Assembly (NCBI GenBank): GCA_944989445.1
Contig: CALYLW010000017.1
Coordinates: 1,622,001 to 1,686,000, forward strand
DNA from: Ampullaceana balthica
Lineage: Eukaryota; Mollusca; Gastropoda; Lymnaeidae
Direction of reading: 5' to 3'
Length of the DNA stretch: 64,000 nt
Below are positions 11,934 to 21,708 of the stretch, piece after piece. The notes under the pieces are model-generated. The model was not told the origin of the DNA. It searched no databases and saw nothing but the letters and a program-made list of their open reading frames with translations. Both the position numbers and the translations under genes were made by a program. Within the stretch, counting starts at the first letter, position 1; every line of letters starts with the position of its first letter.

Positions 11934-12575
11934 AAACAACCCGTAAATACAAGGTTTTTGAGTATAAATCCCTTATATATGAGACATAAGGGGCCGTCCA
12001 TAAAGTACGTCACGCTCCAGAGGGGGGAGGGGGCGACCATGTGTGACGTCACGGTGTTTTATATACAATTTTAATTATTTTGTTAATAAAAATAATATTT
12101 TTTTAGAAAGTGTGACGTACTTTAGGGGGGGGGTCCAAGATTTGTGACAGGGGGAGGGGAGGTAAAATTCGTCAAAAATAGCGTGACGTACTTTATGGAC
12201 GGGCCCTAACTAAAATTATTGATTATGTTCAAACGCGACAATCATTAACTGACTGAACTCCCCTTGCAGTAAAACACGGGATGTAGTCATCGATGGCTGG
12301 AGTGAACTCCAGTGACATGTGGATGTCAACAATAGCAGACGGATACATAGAGATAAACTAAAAATGCATTAATTTTATTACGGTACATTCGATCGATCTG
12401 AAATTTTGATACAATGCATTGTTAGGTGACACAAGTCTATGTACAAAATTTCAGCTCGATAGCATCACTGGAAGTGGGTCGTTTTTTAGTTTTGTTTTTC
12501 CGCCCGACCGACCGCGAGCCTAAGACAGAGAGAGAGAGAGAGAGAATACGGTGAAGCTAATATAAGGGATTTAAA
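11934..12575 (+). repeat. Family-R dispersed repeat, copy 1
   Basis: Starts with CCCGTAAATACAAGG..TATAAATCCCTTATATATGAG and ends with GAAGCTAATATAAGGGATTT, so short inverted TAAATCCCTTATAT motifs mark both ends. The middle carries 'TTCGATCGATCTGAAATTT' and 'CAGCTCGATAGCATC' blocks shared by all copies. It has a GA microsatellite near its 3' end (12530-12546). It is nested in the Tigger remnant and is itself interrupted by the element at 11990-12206. Confidence 0.75.
11990..12206. mobile_element. Harbinger-like MITE with TAA target duplication
   Basis: A 217-bp element with ends GGGGCCGTCCATAAAGTACG and, inverted, GGGCCCGTCCATAAAGTACG. It is flanked by TAA at 11987-11989 and 12207-12209. Removing it restores the family-R sequence GAGACATAACTAAAA seen uninterrupted in other copies, so the insertion boundaries are firm. 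A 3-bp TWA duplication is typical of PIF/Harbinger; no transposase is present. Confidence 0.8.
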
Positions 12576-13019
12576 ACAAAAGGAATAATTATTTGTCATA
12601 AATTCATATTTTTGTTTCGAATCTTAAGTATGTTCTAATTGTTTCGCTCTTTAACAATTCATAAGTAATTTTATTTGATTAAATGTTAATAAAAGTTGTG
12701 TTTTTTTCAGTATGGAACGGATTATCGCTTTTTACATTGATTTGTATGGGAAAAATTGTTTCGTATAACGAGTGTTTCACTTAACGAGTAAGACTCTGGA
12801 AAGAGTTATATGTAATCTCGTTATGAGTGGTTTGACTGTAACTAAATTCTGAAGTTTATCACACAGTAGTGAAAGCATCTTACGCTGAGTCATTATCATC
12901 AAAATCGTCTGCATTTGAGCAAATTCACGTTAGGATGAAAGATCACAGCAGGTGATTTTCTTGAGACGGAGAAAAACCCGGACAAAAGCCCTTTTTACTG
13001 GAGAGCCGCCCGGACAGGG

Positions 13020-14530
13020 GCATAATAAAACAAACCCGTAAAAACGAAGTTTTTGACTATAAATCCCTTATATATGAAACATTAACAGACTGAATCCGAA
13101 ATTATCTCCCCTGGCTTTAAAAACTGGGGGGAGGGGGTGTGGAAATGTACGGGTGGCGTCAACGCGTTAACTCAACTCCCGGTGTAAACCACCTGGTTAA
13201 AACATGAGATGTGTTCACCGATGGCTGGCGTGAAGTCAAGTGACCCGTAAAATGTAAACAATAGCGACCGCTACATATAGTTTATATAGATAAACTAAAT
13301 AAACATTTAAAAAATCTTTTTTTTTAAAAAGGACACGCTTTTAACATAATCACTACTTTTAGTTATGTCTCACATATAAGGGATTTATAGTCAAAAACTT
13401 TTTTACAGCTATTTTTTAAAACTTATAATAAAAACTCTTTACAATGCACGTCTGACGCCCACACATTTTTTACCTCTATTTTTTATATACCAAACACCTC
13501 ATAAGCGCCCGCTAACGTTTCATACCACGGTGATGTATTCACGTGGTGAACTCATGGATGTCAGCAAAGCAGATGGGTACCGATGCTTATATAAAGATAA
13601 ACTAAAAATGCTATAATTTAAATACGGTACATTCGATCAATCTAAAATTTTGATACAATGCATTGTCATCCAAGATCTATCTGTGGTAAAATTTTGAGAT
13701 CTCTAGGACCATCAGAAGTGGTTTAATTTTACGTTTCAAGATTTGAAGGATGGATACAACATACAAACATTATGACTTAAATAAAAGCGTGTAAAATGCA
13801 TTAATTTAATTTCTGTACGTTCGATAGATCTGAAATTTTGAAACGATGCATTGTTAGGTGACACCATCCGTGTGCCAAATTTCAGCTCGATGGCTTCACG
13901 GGAAGTGGGTTATTTTTTACTTTTGTTTTTCCGACGACGAACGACAGACAGAGAGAGAGACAGAGAGAGACGGCTGTGAAGTTAATATAAGGGATTTAAT
14001 CAAAAAAATCCGTAAAAACAAAGTTTTTGACTATAAATCCCTTATATATGAGACAAAACTAAAAGTATTGATTATGTTCAAACGCGACAAACATTTACAG
14101 ACTGAATCAGTCTTAACTTCCCTTTGCTTTATAACCCCTGGGGGCGGGTGGGAGAGGGGAAAGGTCTGGTCACCAATCGCTGGACCGAGCTCAGCGTGAC
14201 ACGTAAAATGTAAACAAAAACACGCCGGTACACCTGGTTAAAACACGAGATGTGTTCACCGATGGCTGGCGTGAAGTCAAGTGACCCATAAAATGTAAAC
14301 AATAGAGACTTCTACATATAGTTTTATATAGATAAACTAAAAATGCATTAATTTAATTACGGTACGTTCGATCGATCTGAAATTTTGATACGATGTATTG
14401 TTAGGTGACACCGTCCGTGTGCCGAATTTCAGCTCGATGGCTTCACGGGAAGTGGGGCATTTTTTACTTTTGTTTTCCCGCCCGCCCATGAGACGGCGGT
14501 GAAGTTAATATAAGGGATTTAATAAAACAA
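13020..14530 (+). repeat. Family-R repeat cluster, copies 2-4
   Basis: Several copies follow one another: a forward start at 13033, an inverted start ending near 13410, a body at 13500-14005 with an internal duplication of the 'GTTCGAT..GATCTGAAATTTTGA' block, and a nearly complete copy at 14010-14526. Each ends with GTGAAGTTAATATAAGGGAT. No coding capacity is visible. Mechanism unknown; the recurring TAAATCCCTTATAT/ATATAAGGGATTTA ends suggest a nonautonomous DNA element. Confidence 0.7.
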
Positions 14531-14599
14531 CCCCGTAAAAACAAAACTTTATCAACATTTAAAATTCTTATAAGAATGCAGGACTGTAAAAATTATTAT

Positions 14600-15085
14600 A
14601 TAAATGCTTTGTTTAATTTTCATGCTATTTTATTTCGTGCTTACCATACAATGATAAGCTACTTGGGCTTTTGACCACAAAAAGAAAAAGTGGGCGCCTT
14701 AGGCGCCCTACAACCTCTATTTTAAATTACTTTGTGTACATTTAAGATAGTTTAATATTACGTATCTATCATACAAGGACAAATTTGTTGGGCTTTTGAA
14801 AAAAGTGGGTGCCGTAGGCGTCCTAAATAAAAGAGGGCGCGCAGCATAACCTATATTATATACATACTTTGTGTACATTTCAGGAATATTTCGTATTTAT
14901 CATACAAGGATAAGTTACTTGAGCTTTTGACATAAAAAATAAAATTAAAAAATAAAAAAACTATTAAATAATACTTTGTGTACATTTAAGAAATTTTAAT
15001 ATTACGTATTTATCATACAAGGACAAGTAAGTTGGGCTTTTGAAAAAAGGGGGCGCAGCAGGCGCCACGCCGCCGCAGCAAAAAC
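14600..15085 (+). repeat. Degenerate tandem repeat, about four units of 110-140 bp
   Basis: The block 'ACTTTGTGTACATTTAAGA' .. 'TATCATACAAGGACAAG' .. 'TTGGGCTTTTGA' recurs at about 14620, 14735, 14865 and 14975. Units usually end in a GC-rich palindrome-like GGCGCC cluster. Unit lengths vary through AT-rich indels. Just before it, about 14555-14590 resembles the 3' tail of the LINE found at 44588-45180. Confidence 0.65.
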
Positions 15086-15089
15086 TAGT

Positions 15090-16167
15090 TTAAAGATATT
15101 TTAAGTCAAAACGACACGGAATATCAATTTTTAATTAATTAATCAATTTATTTATTTTTTTTGTGGGGGGGATCTATTTGATACAATTATAAACGTTTTA
15201 AGTTTGATATAATTGTTCGATTGGTTTTTGGTCAAACGCCAAGAGTTCCCTTTTTACCCCAAATGAGATATTTTACCGCTGTACACAGACCCCTCGGTTA
15301 AACCGCCCGATAGCGGTAGCCATGTATTTTTCATTAGTCCATAAATTCCACAAGAGGATGCAACAATTTAAACACGCCTCCTCGTCCACACACACAAAAA
15401 AAAACTCGTGAGCTTCGGAGTAAAAAGTTATGACAATATTGGATATTTTATTGATGTCATAGTATTTTTCAGTCTTCAACTTGCAGTATTACTGTATTTT
15501 GCGACGCACAAGATGACACCCTACTTTCCTGCACAATTGTGGGGGTTCGTACAGTACTCGCCATATTCCTCTTCCAGCGCACACCAAATAATTTTTAGAA
15601 AACATGAGATTTGATATCAATGTGGTAATTTTAGATCAAATGCCTTTGACGTGAATATACTTAGCAGGAAAAGTGTCATTATAAGATCGAAATCAATTTG
15701 AGGAATCGTCTTGTATCTATATATTCTTGGTTTATCAACAATGAAATGATCCTTGTAATATCAATAGTCACATAGTCAGTTCCTTACTGGGATACAGCGC
15801 TATATAATATAAATTATCAATTTATTATTATTATTATTATTATTCGCGAGCTTAATCGCGAAGGTTAATCACATCAAATGGTTTTTGAAATTACCGCTGC
15901 ATTGTTCGTTAGCTGTCTTGGCAACTAGACAAATTTAAAAAATAAATATTATTTAAAACAAGCCGAAATCATGCTTAATGTTGTAGGGCTTTAAGCCATG
16001 TAGGGGCTCATTTTTGCTATCTCGTCAGTACAGGGAAAATCACGTCAAAACGGGAAAAGAATGCGCTCGTGCCTGGTGAAATGAATTTAAAAAATACCTG
16101 CCGGTCGTCTAATACGAACAAGTTTGAGAAGCACTGGCTTACAATTTATTTAATGCCGTTTTACATA
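15090..16167. other. Intergenic, no gene recognised
   Basis: Contains a block (15106-15280; 'AAACGTTTTAAGTTTGATAT', 'TTGTTCGATTGGTTTTTGGT') that recurs at 46950-47060 and 47500-47545, presumably a dispersed repeat. A TTA trinucleotide run lies at about 15823-15844. Short open frames here have no recognisable domain. Confidence 0.5.
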
Positions 16168-16453
16168 GCTTCACGCGCATTACGATATTACAATGTAGAC
16201 ATACACTAAATACCTAATTAAATGACCAAAAAAATGATTTGAAACATACTCATTTTCAAATAGAAAATAAGGTGGGTTTTTGTTGTTTTTTGTTGTTTTT
16301 TTATTGTTTTATTTATTTATTTTTTTGGGGGAGGGGGTCAAAGCTTTGTGACGTATTTCGGAGGGGGGTCTAACTTTTTGTGACGACGCGTGACGAGGGG
16401 GGAGGGGGTGAAAAATCTGTCAAAATTGCGTGACGTCATTTATGGACGGCCCC
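16168..16453 (+). mobile_element. Composite GACGTCATTTATGGACGGCCCC repeat copy
   Basis: Starts near CTTCACGCGCATTACGATAT and ends TTTATGGACGGCCCC, followed by TAA. It contains two G-rich blocks around 'TCAAAGCTTTGTGACG'. It is collinear with 47765-48035 over its whole length. No coding sequence. Confidence 0.65.
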
Positions 16454-16619
16454 TAAGACGTACACAGTCTAAACTTTTGATCAATTATTAGTGCGTTATT
16501 TCGGGGTAGGAATAGGTGGTTTTAATTATCATTGACATGATTTTTACCCAAAAATTATTTCCATTCAACTTTCAAGCAATCTATACGTGCATTAATTTCA
16601 TTGCTATAACTATTAGTAT

Positions 16620-16868
16620 ATGCAACGACAAACACATAAAAATTATCGTTCTTTCCGTCTAGTACCTAGCATGGGTTGTCTGATCAAACGAGGAAAACCA
16701 GCACTCTATCAACATTTAAAACTCAAATTAAAATGCAAGAATAGACATCAACAATGGATACACATAGGACTCAATAATCTTCTGTATAAAAGGACCGTCA
16801 GAATAGATAATATAAGAATGATGCCGAGAATACTGTTAAGATTGCCATTTATAAGGGAAATGACATGA
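16620..16868 (+). mobile_element. LINE 3' end remnant
   Basis: Resembles the tail of the CR1/jockey-like LINE at 44588-45180: a 'CAACATTTAAAACTC' block, then ATAATCTTCTGTATAAAAGG with a GTCAGAATAGATAATATAAG tail. No intact reading frame of the element remains. Confidence 0.55.
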
Positions 16869-16918
16869 GTGATGAATAAATGCAGATGTTAATTTATTTT
16901 ATTAATAGTTATGTCGAA

Positions 16919-17015
16919 CAGTGCTTCTCAAAGTGGTTGTCCGCGGACCGGTGCCGGTCGGTGGGCCATCAGTCACCGGTCCACGGAAGTTATCAAGAAA
17001 TGAAAACTAAATATA
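16919..17015 (+). repeat. Dispersed repeat with hAT-like CAGTGCTTCTCAA terminus
   Basis: CAGTGCTTCTCAAAGTGG is followed by a GC-rich 'CGGTCGGTGGGCCATCAG' block and 'AGTTATCAAGAAATGAAAA'. The same blocks occur at 45924-46010 and inverted at 1-60. Only one end is seen. Confidence 0.55.
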
Positions 17016-17476
17016 ATTATAATTAGGGCTGGCTACTTTCTTGTCATCGCGGAGCATATATAGTGCGATTACACGAGTGTCCTGTCTCCCGACCCTTCAA
17101 TGGACGCGACTCAATGTGTGTTAATGACCTGTCTGTCACCGCCATGGTATCCTGCACGAACACACCCGGCAGGTTCAATCTAGATAATAGATTTTTCAAA
17201 GAATATTGGACCCTTGCACCACAGGGATGAATGTTTTATTTACGCTGACAAACTAACTGATTCGCCACGCCCATTCTTTCCTTTCCTATATAAGCTCTTA
17301 CTAATGTCTTCCTTCTATCGTACCGATGGTCACGGGTTCGAATCCATGTCAAGGCAAGGATTTGTTCCCGGGGCCTAGGGCATCCCTGAGTCACCCAGCT
17401 CCGAATGGGTACCTAACACTAACACTAGTTAGGCGGCTAAGTAATGTGTGGAACCCACAAAGCCGTGGCCTGTGAA

Positions 17477-18065
17477 CAGGGGCGGATTAAGACTGCACGG
17501 GGCCCCTGGCTGCAATTCAAACTGGGGCCCTATCCAGCCAGTGTACCTTTAGATAAAATGATTGCTAGCAGCTAATATAAGACTGTAACTTGTAAATATT
17601 CATCCAAAATGATTATTCATGAAAAAACCGAATTCGAAGAAATAACTTTTTGCAGGTATCCTAAAATTGAGTGTAAAAGACAATTTATAAAATTAAAAAA
17701 CACATGAAAAAAAAATTCACACCCCACCCGGGGATTAAACCCGCCACCGCTGGCACCACAAGCCTTAGTACTTCACATTCGGCCACGAGAGCACATTTAG
17801 GATTGTCAATTTAAAATATATATATAATATTTTTTAATAATTTCTGTTATTGAGCCTATCAAATCAGGTTTTTTGACTGCTAAGACTATCGTGTGGGAAA
17901 AGAGATCATTTTAATAGATGAGATTTTATTAAGTTATCATATTTTCAGCAATTCATGTATACATTTGTCCACATTTATTATAAAATATGCTAAGTTTGGG
18001 GGCCCTAAATCATCGGGGGCCCCTGGCTTTAGCCCGTTCAGCCCCCCCCCCTTAATCCGCCATAG
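17477..18065. mobile_element. hAT MITE with perfect 8-bp TSD
   Basis: The ends are CAGGGGCGGATTAAG and, inverted, CTATGGCGGATTAAG. They are flanked by identical CCTGTGAA at 17469-17476 and 18066-18073. The element splits the SINE cleanly. Both ends have GGGGCCCCTGGCT blocks just inside the termini. No transposase is present. Confidence 0.85.
17715..17795 (-). repeat. tRNA-like pseudogene sequence inside MITE
   Basis: On the minus strand GCTCTCGTGGCCGAATGTG looks like a tRNA acceptor/D-arm with A-box resemblance. 'GCGGGTTTAATCCCCGGG' resembles a T-arm. The overall layout is closest to a class II (Ser/Leu) tRNA. The arms do not pair well and it sits inside a transposon, so it is not called as a functional tRNA. 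Confidence 0.35.
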
Positions 18066-18250
18066 CCTGTGAACGCTGCATCACTTGCCAACAGATCATC
18101 TGTCATGGTCTGTGGGCGCAATTATCTTCTGCATAATGGGAGCGTCTGTATAGATAAGATAAGATATTGCTCTGTTTGGCTCTGTATTTCACCGCAGCTA
18201 AGTTTTAATATCATTTTATTCGTTTTATTTGTTCTTGTGCTGTTTGTTTG

Positions 18251-18315
18251 TTGAAGAAGGCTCTTAGCCGAAACGTTTATTGTTTTGTGACGTCTTGTCA
18301 GGCTTATACATACCC
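18251..18315 (+). repeat. Retroelement tail with hammerhead-like core
   Basis: TTGAAGA, then a perfect 4-bp stem GGCT-CTT-AGCC, then GAAAC gives the layout of a hammerhead core (CTGANGA, stem II, GAAA) with C to T at the first core base. Downstream, TGACGTCTTGTCAGGCT recurs, inverted, at 53670-53700 next to a second degenerate core. Penelope-like elements are known to carry such motifs. This copy is probably dead. Confidence 0.4.
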
Positions 18316-19500
18316 CGTTTGCATGTTATCTATCTAATCTATAACTATAGGTATAAGTATAAGCCTGATTGCAGTCTCGACCACATTTTGTTAGTATAGT
18401 ATTACTTTACTATTAGACCTTCCACTACCACATATGACATATTTCCTCTTGCCATGGCCCATGCATCCCCAACCCTAAATGTTGTAGTCCACCTTTTTTA
18501 TCGTTTCACCATTTTACATATTTATTTATATTTTAAATTCAGTAGATTAAAAAATATATATACTATTTTAAAAGTAACTAAGTCCAACTCCAAACAAAGA
18601 GCGGAGTTGACTCAGTTGAACTGCAAATTTAGTTAAAGATGGCGACGAAATTCTGTAGTTTTAAGCTTTGATTTATACATCTTGTCTACTAATTGTTTAT
18701 AAAATTAATCTCAAAATGATTAATCTAATAAAATACAATATATTAATGGTTGTATCTCATTTACATAACGAAAAAGAAAAAACAACTAAAAATCATGTGA
18801 GCCAATGGGTATTATTCCTAGACATATTCGGTCCATTTCTGTTCGCGCTCATTTCAGAACCAAAAATTAATGGAGCATTCACTGACCCGACCCTTTTTTT
18901 ATCAAATTATTTTTAAATGGTGCATCGATTCTTAATTAATTATTCGAAAATTAAAAACATAACTCTTATTTTGATCTAACTTAACTTAAAAAGTGTTTCA
19001 AAATTGCAGCAATAAAGTAAACTACGAGATTTAAAGGTGCATATAGGAAGTTTCTACAAGTCAAAATGTGCTGTATGCACTGTAAAAATTATTTTTTAAA
19101 TTCTTTAAAACAACATTAAAATGAAAATAAATGGTATAAAAGCTTAGTAACATGATCAATAGTGTATTCGGAACTTAAAAAGTTATGATGAAATGCTTCA
19201 ATGTATTTCTTTTCTATTTTCTAAACATGTCATAAAGATTTTTCAGCTAGATGATGTTTTGGAAAAGTGATAAATGCAACAGCAATTTGATTATACCATA
19301 CATATTAATTTATACTAAGTAAAACTTTATCAATATCTAAATTTAAAAACATATATGCGATCTATATGTTAACTTCAGTTTATTTGTTGAGAATTTTTAA
19401 AGCAGACTACATAGTACAAAATTTGAAACTTTTCATCGGCATCCATGATAACCGGACTGGTAGAAACTGTGTGACGTATATGCTTTCCGATATGTTCGCG
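18316..19500. other. Intergenic upstream of histone H1; nothing recognised
   Basis: AT-rich with several short open frames (for example 18454-18636 and 18668-18916) that lack recognisable domains. The last hundred bases should hold the upstream part of the H1 promoter. Confidence 0.5.
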
Positions 19501-19508
19501 CGGTCCGA

Positions 19509-19541
19509 TATAAATGAACGGTTTACCGATGACAGTCATTC
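19509..19541 (+). promoter_or_regulatory. Histone H1 core promoter: TATA box and cap-site motif
   Basis: TATAAAT at 19509-19515 is followed about 29 bp later by TCATTCT (19536-19542). This fits the YCATTC cap motif of invertebrate histone genes, with transcription start near 19538. The 85-nt leader it implies contains no upstream ATG. Confidence 0.65.
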
Positions 19542-19622
19542 TGTTTGCATCGCTCGTTTTCCGCCGACTCTCCCAATTTTGGAATTTCGCACTACTCTAG
19601 CTTGCCTTATTCACATCTCACT

Positions 19623-20267
19623 ATGTCTGACTCCGACGTTGCCGCTCCCGCACCAGCTGCTGCCCCAGCTAAAGTCAAGGCATCCAAGAAGAGAGCCGCT
19701 GCTGCCAAGCCAAAAACCACGGCCACTCATCCACAATACAAAGTGATGATTGCTGCAGCTATTACAGCATTGAAGGAACGTGGCGGCTCCTCCCGTCAGG
19801 CTATCATCAAGTACATCACCGCCAACTACAAAGTTGGAGATAACCCCACTGCTATCAACGCTCGCCTCAAGGCGGCACTTAAGGCCGGAGTTAAAGCTGA
19901 AGCTCTCAAACATTCCAAAGGCGTTGGTGCCGCAGGATCTTTTCGTTTGGGGGAGAAAGCTGAGAAGAAACTCAAGCCAAAGGTCAAGAAAGTTGCCGAG
20001 AAAAAAGCTAAATCTCCAAAGAAAGTAACCAAGGCTGCTAAGCCCAAGAAACCAGCCGCTGCCAAGAAAGCCCCGAAGTCTCCCAAGGCCAAGAAACCAG
20101 CTGCCCCTAAGAAGGCTAAATCTCCCAAGAAGCCCGCTGCTGCCAAGCCCAAGAAACCAAAGAGCCCTAAGAAGCCAGCGGCTGCCAAGCCAAAAGTTGC
20201 GAAGAAACCGGCTGCAGCCAAGAAGCCCAAAGCTGCCAAGAAGGCACCCGCTGCCAAGAAAGAGTAA
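19623..20267 (+). CDS. Linker histone H1
   Basis: An intronless frame of 214 residues. The start is the ATG at 19623, since the open frame upstream uses only a TTG and begins right at the predicted leader. A short Ala/Pro/Lys N-terminal tail (1-34) precedes the winged-helix globular domain at about 35-110 (HPQYKVMIAAAITALKERGG through SFRLGEKAEKK). A Lys/Ala/Pro-rich C-terminal tail with repeated SPKK/SPKAK motifs follows; these are DNA-minor-groove and CDK target type. The protein binds nucleosome linker DNA. Unlike its AT-rich surroundings the gene is GC-rich. TATA box, cap motif and 3' stem-loop indicate a replication-dependent gene. No core histone gene lies in the window. Confidence 0.96.
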   Translation: MSDSDVAAPAPAAAPAKVKASKKRAAAAKPKTTATHPQYKVMIAAAITALKERGGSSRQAIIKYITANYKVGDNPTAINARLKAALKAGVKAEALKHSKGVGAAGSFRLGEKAEKKLKPKVKKVAEKKAKSPKKVTKAAKPKKPAAAKKAPKSPKAKKPAAPKKAKSPKKPAAAKPKKPKSPKKPAAAKPKVAKKPAAAKKPKAAKKAPAAKKE

Positions 20268-20301
20268 AGCTTTTCCTTTACCCGTCCCTAACTTCTTAAC
20301 A

Positions 20302-20317
20302 GGTCCTTTTTAGGACC
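20302..20317 (+). terminator. Histone mRNA 3' stem-loop
   Basis: GGTCCT-TTTT-AGGACC forms a perfect 6-bp stem with a 4-nt loop, 34 nt after the H1 stop codon. It is the SLBP-binding signal for cleavage of non-polyadenylated replication-dependent histone mRNA. The purine-containing stretch after it (CCAGAGATTGC) may be the histone downstream element. Confidence 0.93.
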
Positions 20318-21140
20318 ATACCAATGTACCAGAGATTGCTTCAAGACTTATAACCTCATAGGCTATTTTGGTGCTGTATCCGTTCGTCTCTTATCTACTG
20401 TCTATTCTCGTCTTATCGCAAACCTCATTTTGCAGCATGTTTCTTCACAAGGGCTGGCGATTCGTCGAGGTAAAGATTGGAATTGGATGGTGTCATTTCA
20501 TGGTTCAACTAAATATACATTATTATTTTTCAGAATATAGCCATATGACTTAGATCAGTCATTTTCATTTTTTCCCTTTATTTATCTTTTTTTGATGTTA
20601 ACAATCTACATAATATTGAAGCATGATGTAATTTATTTATATAAATTAATCTGCATTTTCTTTTCAGGATAGGTCTAAATTGAGTCTTTTAATCTGTTAA
20701 TTCAAAAAAAAATCCGCGGGGGCGTGCCCCCGGACCCCCACTAGTGTTTTGCGCCTCCGGCGCTTGACCGCGCGGTGTGTCATGTCCATCAAAAGATAGG
20801 AAGAGACCCAGGGTTCAAGGCCCTATTTAAGGCAAGGGTATCGAATTAAACTAATTTATGTTACCAACTTGGCCTACCCAATATTTTGCTCATGGCGCCC
20901 CCCATGGCTGGCGCGAACATGATTGTCAAACTTGTCAAACCATTCCTGATCCTTATATTAGTCCTGCTGCATCCAATTCAGATTTATGAAAAACACATTC
21001 AGGAGATATGCATTTCATGCTATTTTGACATAAATCTCATTCAAAGTTTTCACACAATTTTTGAAAATTATTTTTAAAGCTATTTAAATTCTAAATTTTT
21101 TTTTAATTTATAAATTAGAAAAAATATTTAAAAGAATAAA
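20318..21140. other. Intergenic downstream of H1
   Basis: No gene seen. A GC-rich patch at about 20714-20775 (GGGGGCGTGCCCCCGGACCC, then GCGCCTCCGGCGC) stands out from the AT-rich context and looks like a piece of a dispersed repeat. At 20805-20850 there is a weak tRNA-like 'CAGGGTTCAAGGCCC'. Confidence 0.45.
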
Positions 21141-21431
21141 TGTGTGACGTCACACATGGCCCTCCCACCCTGTCACACTTTCTTACACCCCATCCCCTCC
21201 CCCCATTTGGAGCGCGACGTACTTTATGCACGGCCCCAAAAGTTATTTGAAACATGCTTATTTTCAAATAGACAACACGGCTTTTTTATATTTGTTTTGG
21301 GGAGGGGGGGGAAGCTTTGTGACGTCATATTGGAGGGGGTCTGGGGTCTAAGTTTTTGTGACGACGTGTGATAAAGGAAAGGGGGATGAAAAATTGGCAA
21401 AAATCACGTGACGTCATTTACGGACGGCCCC
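21141..21431 (+). mobile_element. Two adjacent GGACGGCCCC-family repeat ends
   Basis: Two partial copies in the same orientation: 21141-21237, ending TTTATGCACGGCCCC, and 21238-21431, ending TTTACGGACGGCCCC. The second resembles the right half of the copies ending at 16453 and 48035. Non-coding. Confidence 0.6.
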
Positions 21432-21700
21432 AAAACTACATACTGCATTCAAAATTTTTATTATCAACATTTAATTAGCTTAACACCTAAATGTTAACAG
21501 CAACTTGTTTGAATAAAAATATGTTTCATGCTAAATGTTATGTTTTAAAAAATGAACAATATTTATGATGATTTTTTGTAGAAATAACATTTAAATTATA
21601 CATATTAAAAACTGAATTGGACAAATCCCAGTTGTCAGCAGGGTTGCCAGATTGGCCTTTTTAAGGATAAATTCTCATAATTTTGCCTTTATTGAGATGT
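21432..21700 (+). other. Intergenic segment shared with the ZNF-B/ZNF-C interval
   Basis: Starts 'AAACTACATACTGCATTCA' and includes 'TAAATTATACATATTAAAAAC'. The same segment lies at 44565-45350, where a LINE tail (44588-45180) interrupts it. With 22990-23215 it is one of the collinear anchors between the two intergenic intervals. Confidence 0.65.
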
Positions 21701-21708
21701 TTTGGCTT

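Larger units (their letters stand above)
17300..18166 (+). mobile_element. tRNA-derived SINE, split by a hAT MITE
   Basis: A B-box-like GGGTTCGAATCC at 17334-17345 marks the tRNA-derived head. A body with 'AGGCGGCTAAGTAATGTGTG' follows. The sequence resumes after the nested MITE (17477-18065) at 18066 and ends GAGCGTCTGTATAGATAAGATAAGATA. That 3' tail is nearly the same as the tail of the LINE fragments ending near 44000 and 45180, so the LINE probably mobilised this SINE. Confidence 0.7.

Noticed and set aside
15106..15280. Use of this block as a further anchor of the duplicated intergenic intervals
   Set aside because: Its partner at 46950-47545 is out of order relative to the other anchors and looks like a dispersed repeat.
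17334..17345. Functional tRNA gene suggested by GGGTTCGAATCC
   Set aside because: The arms do not fold into a cloverleaf and the sequence is part of a SINE. The same judgement applies to the tRNA-like patches at 24555-24635, 25520-25580 and 53211.
19545..19622. 26-codon N-terminal extension of histone H1
   Set aside because: It needs a TTG start within the predicted 5' leader; the ATG at 19623 gives a standard H1 N-terminus.
19826..20257. 143-codon antisense frame over H1
   Set aside because: Ala/Gly/Leu/Phe-rich translation opposite the Lys/Ala/Pro tail; a composition artefact.
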